Below, in pieces: positions 33,959-40,885 of a stretch of DNA of 64,000 nt (the first letter of the stretch is position 1; every line of letters begins with the position of its first letter). The notes under the pieces were generated by a model. That model did not search any database. It was given only the letters and a program-made list of their open reading frames with translations, and had not been told where the DNA came from. This DNA comes from Deltaproteobacteria bacterium (GTDB lineage Bacteria; Myxococcota_A; Polyangia; Polyangiales; JADJMO01), in assembly GCA_025363655.1 (NCBI GenBank), contig JANYDK010000118.1, positions 1-64,000 on the forward strand, written 5' to 3'. Position numbers and translations under genes: made by a program.

Positions 33959-33974
33959 CGCACATGTATGTGCG
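33959..33974. promoter_or_regulatory. Palindrome upstream of second Kazal-like lipoprotein
   Basis: Inverted repeat CGCACAT (33959-33965) and ATGTGCG (33968-33974) around GT, 80 bases upstream of the GTG start at 34054. Its position and GCAC/GTGC content parallel the 18-base palindrome before copy 1. A conserved leader (GTAC, CATCCCTTT and AAGAGGTGC, then GCGTG) follows each, suggesting that the whole promoter was duplicated with the gene. Confidence 0.45.
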
Positions 33975-34053
33975 CCATTTTCACCGCGGCAAATTGCTGG
34001 TGGGGAAATGTAGGAGTACCTCCTCGACATCCCTTTTCCGGAAGAGGTGCCGC

Positions 34054-35235
34054 GTGGTCGTTCGCTCCGTTCGCTCTGTTCGCTCTGTTCGCTCGGTACG
34101 GTCCGTGTTCGTGGTCTGGTTCGCTTCGTCGGTCGCAATCCTCGGTTGCGCCGCCCAGCCGACGCACGACGGTCGCGAAGACCCTTCGACGTTCACCGCG
34201 TCGACCGATCGATCGACCAACGGCGCGGGCTCGTCGTTCGCGAAGCAGCTCGTCGGCGACTACCGGAGCGGCGATCTCTACCCGCGCTTCTCGATTCGCG
34301 CAGACGGCACGTACGCCTGGGACGACTCATCCTCCTCGTCGGGCGAGGTCGGCACACTCTCTCTCTGGAACGACGGCCACGGTCGCAACTACGTCAAGCT
34401 CCTCGCGTCACACGGCACCGGCGGCAGCGGCGGCACGGTCGCGCGTTGGTTCCGCATCGATGGCGTCGCTCCTACGCTCCTCGTCGGCATCGCCGGCACC
34501 CTCGGCAACTTCCACGGAATCACCCCGCCGGGCGGCTGCACCTCGTCGCTCGAGTGCGGAGCCGGTGAGCAGTGCATCAGCGGCGGCTCGTGCGTCGCGA
34601 GCCCGCTCTGCGTCCAGCTCACCACACCCGATGGCGTCGTCCGCGCGAGAAACTTCCCCGCGGGTTCCTACGGCGCAGCGTCGACGTGGGCGTCGTCCAC
34701 CGCCGCCGGCGGTAGCTACGTCATCGGCCTCGGCACTTGTTCGTACCTCGTGTCCACCACCGCGTGCAGCGACGTCACCGTGACGACATGCGCGCTCATC
34801 TCGGGTGCCGACGACGCCGTGACCTACGACTCGGCCTGCGCGGTGATGCGCGCGGTGATGGACGCGGCCGGCACCGACGATGCGATCGGCATCACCCACG
34901 CCGGCGCCTGCGCACCCGACGTCACGTCGTGCGCGACCTACTACCGCTCGAGCGGCGGCGGGGCCTTCACGTACTTCGCCCACACGTTCGGCTCGACCTT
35001 CGAAGCCAACGCGTGGCTCCAGCTCAGCCCCGGCGTCTCGAGCCCGCTCGTGGTCGGCGATGATTGCGCCCACGTCCCCGCCTGCCCCGACGACGACCTG
35101 CCGGTGTGCGGCGGCGTGAAGTTCGGGGCGGCGGGCACGTTCAGAAACCAGTGTTACTTCGAGGCGGCCGTGCTCCACGACACCGCGGCCACGGGATGGT
35201 CGAAGGGTTACTGGCAAGCCGACGCTTGTCGGTAG
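34054..35235 (+). CDS. Kazal-like Cys-rich lipoprotein, copy 2
   Basis: Tandem paralogue of the gene at 32654 (393 residues). The GTG start is set by the conserved AAGAGGTGC leader. The signal peptide's n-region is expanded by a VRS repeat and ends AILGC. Corresponding domains follow: Cys knot (CGAGEQCISGGSC), a degenerate first Kazal-like module (CSDVTVTTCAL) and a second (CPDDDLPVCGGV ending RNQCYFEAAV). The pentapeptide core CIKAPCPS of copy 1 is replaced by a Ser-rich loop. Differences in the first module suggest functional divergence. Confidence 0.8.
   Translation: MVVRSVRSVRSVRSVRSVFVVWFASSVAILGCAAQPTHDGREDPSTFTASTDRSTNGAGSSFAKQLVGDYRSGDLYPRFSIRADGTYAWDDSSSSSGEVGTLSLWNDGHGRNYVKLLASHGTGGSGGTVARWFRIDGVAPTLLVGIAGTLGNFHGITPPGGCTSSLECGAGEQCISGGSCVASPLCVQLTTPDGVVRARNFPAGSYGAASTWASSTAAGGSYVIGLGTCSYLVSTTACSDVTVTTCALISGADDAVTYDSACAVMRAVMDAAGTDDAIGITHAGACAPDVTSCATYYRSSGGGAFTYFAHTFGSTFEANAWLQLSPGVSSPLVVGDDCAHVPACPDDDLPVCGGVKFGAAGTFRNQCYFEAAVLHDTAATGWSKGYWQADACR
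34060..34095 (+). repeat. 9-base in-frame tandem repeat in a signal peptide
   Basis: Four units of GTTCGCTCT (last base varies) encode Val-Arg-Ser repeats in the n-region of the second Kazal-like lipoprotein; a degenerate fifth follows. Confidence 0.85.
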
Positions 35236-35245
35236 TGCGCCCGCT

Positions 35246-36202
35246 CTAGAGCCTGCGCGTCTCGCCGATGGGCATCACCCAAAGGCGCGCTCGCTGCGCG
35301 GGACCTGGACCTTGCGCGTTCCACCAGGCCTCGATGCGCGCGGGCGGTTCGCCGAGGGGTTCGTCGGTGAGCTTGAAGGTGCCGTGGTGCATGCAGACGA
35401 GCTGCTTCGCGCCGAGCTCGAGGAAGGCGCGGCCGGCCTCTTCCGGGCCCATGTGCTGCGGCTTCATGAACCACACCGGATCGTAAGCGCCGATCGGGAG
35501 CATCGCCCAATCGATGGGGCCGACGCGGGTACCGATTTCGGCGAAGTGCGAGAAATAGGCGGTGTCGCCTGCGTGGTAGGCGGCGCCTTCGGGGCCGCGC
35601 ATCACCCAACCGCCCCAGAGCGCGGTGTCGCGATCCCACGGCACGCGCATCGACCAGTGCTGCTGCGGCACCAAGGTGAAGGTGACGTCGCGCCCCGGGA
35701 TTTGCAGCGTCATCGACTCCCACCAGCCGCGTTCGACGACGGGCGCGAGATCTTCGACGTAGCGACCGACGCCGGTCGGCACCATCAGCGTCGGCTTGGC
35801 GCGACCATGGGCGAGGTTGTGGCGTACGAGTGCTTCGATGGAAGGACGATCGAGGTGATCGTAGTGCGCGTGCGAGATGGTGATGACGTCGATGGGCGGC
35901 AAGTCGGCGATCGCGACGCCTGGCGCCGTCGACCGCGCCACCGGCCCGACGCGCTTCGACCAGACGGGATCGGTGACGATGACTTGCCCGCCGAGCCGGA
36001 GGACGAACGTCGAGTGTCCAATCCACGTCAGCGAGGGCTCGTCACACGCGAGCGCGCGGCCGTCGTTCTCGACGCGAGGGGTGACGAAGGGAGCGTCGCG
36101 ATCTTTGCGACGACGTCCGGCGAGGGTGTCGGTGATGCGCCACTTGAGGATGTCGAGTGGCCCCCGACGCTCGAACGGATCGAGGTTCGAGAACTTGCGC
36201 AT
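35246..36202 (-). CDS. Metallo-beta-lactamase-fold hydrolase (NAPE-PLD/UlaG-like)
   Basis: Zinc hydrolase of 318 residues. The metal motif HAHYDHLD is present, with further ligands in VPQQHWSMR, YHAGDTAY and MHHGTF. The layout (LTWIGHSTFVLRLGGQ at the start of the fold, then GDTAYFSHF) is that of N-acylphosphatidylethanolamine-phospholipase D-like proteins, which act on lipid or nucleotide phosphodiesters. It overlaps the sixA stop by 1 base (TGATG), so it is co-translated with it. Confidence 0.88.
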   Translation of the reverse strand: MRKFSNLDPFERRGPLDILKWRITDTLAGRRRKDRDAPFVTPRVENDGRALACDEPSLTWIGHSTFVLRLGGQVIVTDPVWSKRVGPVARSTAPGVAIADLPPIDVITISHAHYDHLDRPSIEALVRHNLAHGRAKPTLMVPTGVGRYVEDLAPVVERGWWESMTLQIPGRDVTFTLVPQQHWSMRVPWDRDTALWGGWVMRGPEGAAYHAGDTAYFSHFAEIGTRVGPIDWAMLPIGAYDPVWFMKPQHMGPEEAGRAFLELGAKQLVCMHHGTFKLTDEPLGEPPARIEAWWNAQGPGPAQRARLWVMPIGETRRL

Positions 36203-36705
36203 CAGCCGCTGGCGACGCGCGTGTCGGTCGTGAGCTGGAGGCTCTTCGGATCGAGGACGAAGCGCATCGTCGCGTCGAGGCGCTCTTCGGGCGGGACACG
36301 CAGCGAGACGACCATTCCCTTGGAAAATGGGCTCGGGAGCGGATTGCCGAGGAGCGAGGCGATGAGGATCGACACATCGGGCTCGTGGCCGACGACCATC
36401 ATCCGTTTGCGACCGGCGCGGGCGGCGGCGCGTACCAGCTCGAGCGCCAGGCCTCGCGGTGCCAGCGCGGGGTGCACCTCGAGGGGCGAGTCGACCTTTG
36501 CATGCGCGTGGACGATCTCCGCGGTTTGCAGCGCGCGCACGAGCGGGCTCCCGACGACGATTTTGGGCACCTCGCCGAGGGCGATGAGCGTGCGAGCGAC
36601 GTCACGCACGCGCTCACGTCCCGAGGGGGTCAGCGCCCGCGTGTCGTCGTGGCCGGTCGGCGAGTGATCTTCCGCCGGCCCATGTCGCATCACGTAGAGC
36701 TTCAT
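36202..36705 (-). CDS. sixA: Phosphohistidine phosphatase SixA-like
   Basis: Histidine-phosphatase-superfamily protein of 167 residues. Catalytic RHG is at the N terminus (MKLYVMRHGPAEDH), and the second His is in VVGHEPDVS. Size and motifs fit SixA, which removes phosphate from His-containing phosphotransfer proteins. It lies between purS and the metallo-beta-lactamase gene in a leftward run. Confidence 0.88.
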   Translation of the reverse strand: MKLYVMRHGPAEDHSPTGHDDTRALTPSGRERVRDVARTLIALGEVPKIVVGSPLVRALQTAEIVHAHAKVDSPLEVHPALAPRGLALELVRAAARAGRKRMMVVGHEPDVSILIASLLGNPLPSPFSKGMVVSLRVPPEERLDATMRFVLDPKSLQLTTDTRVASG

Positions 36706-36758
36706 CGAGTGCCGACCATCATCGTCGCCTCACGTCGCCCTTCTGGCAACGCCCGTCG

Positions 36759-37001
36759 TCAGCTACCGAGGACGATTTCGTAGTCTTCGATGACCGGGTT
36801 GGCGAGGAGCTCGTCGGCCATCTTCGCCAGCTTCTCTTGCAGGGCTGCGCGATCGCCCGCCGCCAGCTCGATCTCGACGATCTTGCCGATGCGCACGCCT
36901 CCGACCCCGGTGAACCCCATGGTGCCGAGCGCACGCCGGACGGCGTCACCCTGCGGATCGAGCACCTCGCGCTTCAGCCGAACGATCACGGTCGCTTTCA
37001 C
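36759..37001 (-). CDS. purS: Phosphoribosylformylglycinamidine synthase subunit PurS
   Basis: Small subunit of FGAM synthetase, 80 residues as expected. The sequence KATVIVRLKREVLDPQGDAV and GVRIGKIVEIEL are characteristic. A GTG start at 37001 follows a good ribosome-binding site (GGAAAGGGAG), although the frame extends further upstream. It is 25 bases after purC. The partners purQ and purL are not in the window. Confidence 0.92.
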   Translation of the reverse strand: MKATVIVRLKREVLDPQGDAVRRALGTMGFTGVGGVRIGKIVEIELAAGDRAALQEKLAKMADELLANPVIEDYEIVLGS

Positions 37002-37026
37002 GGTCGTCTCCCTTTCCTTGATCGTC

Positions 37027-38040
37027 TCACAAACCGAGGTTCTTGCGCATGCGCGCTTGCGGCTCGTCGAGGTTGGGGACGAAGGGCATGCCGCAGATGC
37101 GCTCCCACGCGGCGACGTAGCGTGACGTCGCTTCGATGCGGACTTCGTCGGGGATCGGCGGCGTCGGGCCATCGCCCTTGTAGCCGACCGACGCGAGCCA
37201 TCGACGAACGTACTCCTTGTCGAACGACTCCGGCTCTTCGCTCTTTCCGAACCGCTCTTCGTAGGTGTCGGCGATCCAGTAGCGCGAGCTGTCGGGCGTG
37301 TGGATTTCGTCGATGACGACGATCTTCCCGTCGGGCCGCACGCCGAACTCGTACTTGGTGTCGACGAGGATGAGCCCCTGCGCCGCGGCGTGGGCCTGGC
37401 CTGCGCGAAAGAGCGCCGCCGCCAGCGCGGCAGCTTCGTCGAACTGCGCCGGCGGCATCTTCGAGAGGCGAAGGATCTCTTCGCGCGACGCGCTGACGTC
37501 GTGATCGCCCTTCTCGGCCTTGGTCGAGGGCGTGAGGATCGGCGCCGGGAGCTTCTGGTTCTTCTTCATCCCTTCGGGCAGCGTGTGCCCGCAGAACTCG
37601 CGCTTGCCGGCGGCGTAGTGCGTCCAAATCGACGTCGAGGTGACGCCGGTGACGTACGAGCGCATCACCATCTCGACCGGCAACTGCACGCACTCGACGC
37701 ACTCCATCACGCTCGGATCGGGCACCGAGAGGAGGTGGTTCTCGGCGATGTCCTTCGTCTTGTCGAACCAGAACGCCGCCATGCTGGTGAGCAGCTGCCC
37801 CTTGAAGGGAAGCGTCCCAATCACGCGGTCGAATGCGCTGATGCGATCGGTCGCGACGACGTACCGACGCCCATCGGCCGTCGTGTAGTTGTCGCGGACC
37901 TTGCCTTCGTACTTGTGCCCGAGGGCATCGAAGGCGGTCTCGTCGATGGTCTTGTCGAGCCCCGCGACGAGCAGCTCGGAGAGCGGAGCGCGGGGAGCGG
38001 AGATGGCCGGCATCGGGTGGGTTTGGGTGCGGAGGGGCAT
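37027..38040 (-). CDS. purC: SAICAR synthase PurC
   Basis: Purine-biosynthesis enzyme joining aspartate to CAIR, 337 residues from the ATG at 38040 (a second ATG at 38013 is possible; neither has a clear ribosome-binding site). The family motifs GKVRDNYTTADGRRYVVATD, GVTSTSIW and DTKYEFG are present. It sits between the FHA-domain gene and purS in a leftward run. The N terminus differs from short bacterial PurC but fits the longer form. Confidence 0.92.
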   Translation of the reverse strand: MPLRTQTHPMPAISAPRAPLSELLVAGLDKTIDETAFDALGHKYEGKVRDNYTTADGRRYVVATDRISAFDRVIGTLPFKGQLLTSMAAFWFDKTKDIAENHLLSVPDPSVMECVECVQLPVEMVMRSYVTGVTSTSIWTHYAAGKREFCGHTLPEGMKKNQKLPAPILTPSTKAEKGDHDVSASREEILRLSKMPPAQFDEAAALAAALFRAGQAHAAAQGLILVDTKYEFGVRPDGKIVVIDEIHTPDSSRYWIADTYEERFGKSEEPESFDKEYVRRWLASVGYKGDGPTPPIPDEVRIEATSRYVAAWERICGMPFVPNLDEPQARMRKNLGL

Positions 38041-38119
38041 CGCCGGAGTGAGGTAGCCCGAGGGGCCGGGGACGCAAATAGGGGGCAAAAAACCGCCCAT
38101 TTCACCCGCGCCCGCGCCC

Positions 38120-39472
38120 TCAAATCGTCGCCGTATCCAACGTCTCGGCTTCACCCGTCGTCATCTCTTGCCGAAGCTGACGATTGCGCGACACGCCATA
38201 GGTGAGGTCGGGGGCGATCTCCTCCACCGGGGTCGCGCAGCGGCGGTAATGATCTTCGGCGTGCTCTTCGAGGGCGATGCGCGCGGCCTTCACCGCAGAC
38301 GGGTCCCCGACGAGCGCGACGAGGAACGCTGGGCTCCCGCCGGCGCGACGGAGCTTGAGGACGCGAATGCCTTTGGCTGCCGGCGTCGCGCGGGCGAGGG
38401 CTTCGGCGATGGAGAAGAAGAGGTCGGGCGCGCGGGTGTCGAAGGCAAAAGCGTGAATCGTTTCGTCGGACGCACGGGCGAGGGCGAGCTGCGGGCGGCT
38501 GCCGATCCCGAAGGTCAACGTGGTCGAACCGATGGTGACGCTGTCGCCGTGTCGCAGGGCGCGCTTCTGGATCTTCGTGCCCTCGAAGAGCGTGCCGGCT
38601 GCGCTCCCCAAGTCGATGATCGTCATGCCTTCGTCGGTGCGTTCGATCACCGCGTGGATGCGACTCACGCCCTCGTCGCCCTCGATGCGGATGTGTGCGC
38701 TCTCTTGCGTACCGATTTTGAAGATGTTGCCGGCGAGGACGAGGCTTCGCGGCGGCGTGTCTGGCGTCTGCACCACCACGCGCAATTCGTCGCTCGCGGG
38801 CTCGGGTGCGGCGACCAGCTCGGTGAGCGGCGAACGATAGGCGCCACCTTCGGCCGCGTCTGCCGTGAGCGGGCGCGCGAAGAGCTCGGAGCGCAGACGT
38901 CGAAAGAACAGCGGTCCCTCGACGGCGACGCGATGTCCTTTCCATTCTCCGTACGCGAGCGCGAGCCCCGTCGAGAGCCACGCGATGAGCATCGCCGTCG
39001 GCACGCTCGTCTGCGCGGAGCTCGCCGAGATGTATCCCGAGGAGGCCGCGCCGAGCAGCGCGAAGAGCGCGATCGGCGCGAAATGTCGGCGTCGCACGTC
39101 ACGGAGGGCCGCCGCGAGGAGCTCGTCGAAGCTCTTCGTCAGCCTCTCGGCCGCGTCGGTCTCGCTCTCGGCCGCCACTTCGATGCGTACTGCCGCCGGC
39201 GCCTCGTTGGTCGTGGGCGCGAAGTTCTCGTCGACGAGGATGCGCAGAGCCATCGGCACCGGTGATCGCCCCGTGGCCACGAGGAGCTTACGCATGCGAT
39301 TCAGGTTCCGGTCGCGCAACACCTTGACGCTCACGTGGAAGAGCATGTCGAGATTGACGAGCGCGGTGCCGATGGCGAGCGCGTACGCCGTCGCGGCTGC
39401 GAGTGCGATCGCCGTCAGCGCCCACGGGAACCAGAGCATCGATCGAAGATAGCCGAGCGGCGCGGGTCGCAT
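38120..39472 (-). CDS. FHA-domain membrane protein
   Basis: Protein of about 450 residues. Two N-terminal hydrophobic segments (FPWALTAIALAAATAYALAI and a second near residue 140) anchor it. An FHA domain follows (SLVLAGNIFKIGTQESAHIR, SRIHAVIERTDEGM, IDLGSAAGTLFEGTKI), which binds phosphothreonine peptides. The C-terminal part is unassigned. The ATG at 39472 is chosen because an earlier one at 39502 would overlap the HEAT gene more. It follows the HEAT-repeat gene with overlap or near contact. Confidence 0.85.
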   Translation of the reverse strand: MRPAPLGYLRSMLWFPWALTAIALAAATAYALAIGTALVNLDMLFHVSVKVLRDRNLNRMRKLLVATGRSPVPMALRILVDENFAPTTNEAPAAVRIEVAAESETDAAERLTKSFDELLAAALRDVRRRHFAPIALFALLGAASSGYISASSAQTSVPTAMLIAWLSTGLALAYGEWKGHRVAVEGPLFFRRLRSELFARPLTADAAEGGAYRSPLTELVAAPEPASDELRVVVQTPDTPPRSLVLAGNIFKIGTQESAHIRIEGDEGVSRIHAVIERTDEGMTIIDLGSAAGTLFEGTKIQKRALRHGDSVTIGSTTLTFGIGSRPQLALARASDETIHAFAFDTRAPDLFFSIAEALARATPAAKGIRVLKLRRAGGSPAFLVALVGDPSAVKAARIALEEHAEDHYRRCATPVEEIAPDLTYGVSRNRQLRQEMTTGEAETLDTATI

Positions 39473-39482
39473 CGGGCTTCGA

Positions 39483-40838
39483 TCACCTTCGGCTCCGTTC
39501 ACTCGCCCAAGCCAGCCACGTCGAGAACGCTTTCACTTGCGCATCATCCACGTACCCGTTCGCTGCGCGCCCCGCCGCCAAGCCCTCGACCTCCGGTCCT
39601 GCGAGCACGTGCAAGCTGACGCCGCCTTCGACCTGCGTGCGGTAATCGCGCTGCTGCTCGAAGCGGAGGTGCACCGAGACGAGCGGCGGGGACGACCAGG
39701 CCTCGTCGAGACGATCGACGGTGAGCGTGAGCGTGAAGGGCTGGCTCGGATCGATCGACCACTCGACGATGCCCGCGCGCACGGCGGTCAGCTCGACGTC
39801 GGAGGCCGTCAACGTGCCGACGACCTCGTGGACGTCGCCGCCTTCGCCCTCGCCTAGCGCGCAATAGCGTGAAACGAGCCGAAAATTCTCGGCTGCGGGC
39901 TCGCTGGGCGCGGGGAGCACCCAACGCGTGGTGCGCGGCGCGATCGAGCCCTGACGTTTCATCAGGCGCGCGACGGCATGACGGTACTTGTACCGCGTGA
40001 GCCAGCCGAGGGACGCGAGATGGGTCTCGTCGGCGAGCGCGCGATCGCCGACCGCGCGGAGCCAGGGCACGTGCGCGCGTGCGGCCCATTCGAACCAGCG
40101 CAGGCGATGTCGCGCCGACGCGATGCCCTCGGTCGCGGCTTGCCAAGTGGTTTCGTCGGAGACCGCCAGGCGTTCGAGCGCACGTCGGGCGGCGTCGCGA
40201 ACGGCGGGTCGGTCGTCTTCGTGCGCGGTGAGGAGCGCGCCCACTCCGAGTGGACTCTCGATCGCGCCGAGCGCGGCGACCACGGCGAGGGTCGGTGGCT
40301 CGGCCAGTCGATCGGGCCTCGCGAGCGCGGCGGCGAGTGCGGGGGCGGCGAGCTCGGCTCCGCGTGAGAGGCCAGTCAATGCGAGCGCAGCGGCCCCCAC
40401 TTCATCGTCGCTTCCGCTCTCGAGTCGTGCGGCGACGTGTGTCACGACAGACGGACCGAGTCGAACGAGCGCGCGTGCCGACGTCGATCGCGTCGAAGGA
40501 TCTGCGGCGCCGAGGAGCGCGACGAGGGGCTCGATGGCGCGCGCATCGCCCAGCTCACCGAGCGCCCGTGCTGCCGAGGCCGCGGCGAGGCCGGACGGTT
40601 TCGTCGCGAGGAGGGCAAACAGCGGATCGAGCGCGGAATTGCCGAATTTCGCGATCGCCGTCGAGCTCGCCCACGCGACCTTCGGAGACTCGTCGGCGAG
40701 CGCACGGACGAGCGCGCCGAGGGAGCGCGGATCGAGGGCGCGGCCGAGCGCGTGGGCGGCGTCTTCGCGTCCGCGAGGTTCGGCGTGCGAGAGCTGATGC
40801 AGATCGCGCGCGAGCTCGTCGTCGGCCAGCGGCGGCAT
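39483..40838 (-). CDS. HEAT-repeat protein
   Basis: Alpha-solenoid protein of 451 residues. Repeated helical pairs (AAHALGRALDPRSLGALVRA, SAARALGELGDARAIEPLVA) occupy about residues 20-240; the rest is beta-rich and unassigned. A clear ribosome-binding site (AGGAG) precedes the ATG at 40838. It is divergent (47-base gap) from the 977-residue Gly-rich protein and starts the leftward run that includes the FHA protein and purine genes. Confidence 0.82.
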   Translation of the reverse strand: MPPLADDELARDLHQLSHAEPRGREDAAHALGRALDPRSLGALVRALADESPKVAWASSTAIAKFGNSALDPLFALLATKPSGLAAASAARALGELGDARAIEPLVALLGAADPSTRSTSARALVRLGPSVVTHVAARLESGSDDEVGAAALALTGLSRGAELAAPALAAALARPDRLAEPPTLAVVAALGAIESPLGVGALLTAHEDDRPAVRDAARRALERLAVSDETTWQAATEGIASARHRLRWFEWAARAHVPWLRAVGDRALADETHLASLGWLTRYKYRHAVARLMKRQGSIAPRTTRWVLPAPSEPAAENFRLVSRYCALGEGEGGDVHEVVGTLTASDVELTAVRAGIVEWSIDPSQPFTLTLTVDRLDEAWSSPPLVSVHLRFEQQRDYRTQVEGGVSLHVLAGPEVEGLAAGRAANGYVDDAQVKAFSTWLAWASERSRR

Positions 40839-40885
40839 GTGCTCCTGTTTACCCGAGGCGAAGTCGGATAGCACTGCCGTCGACG

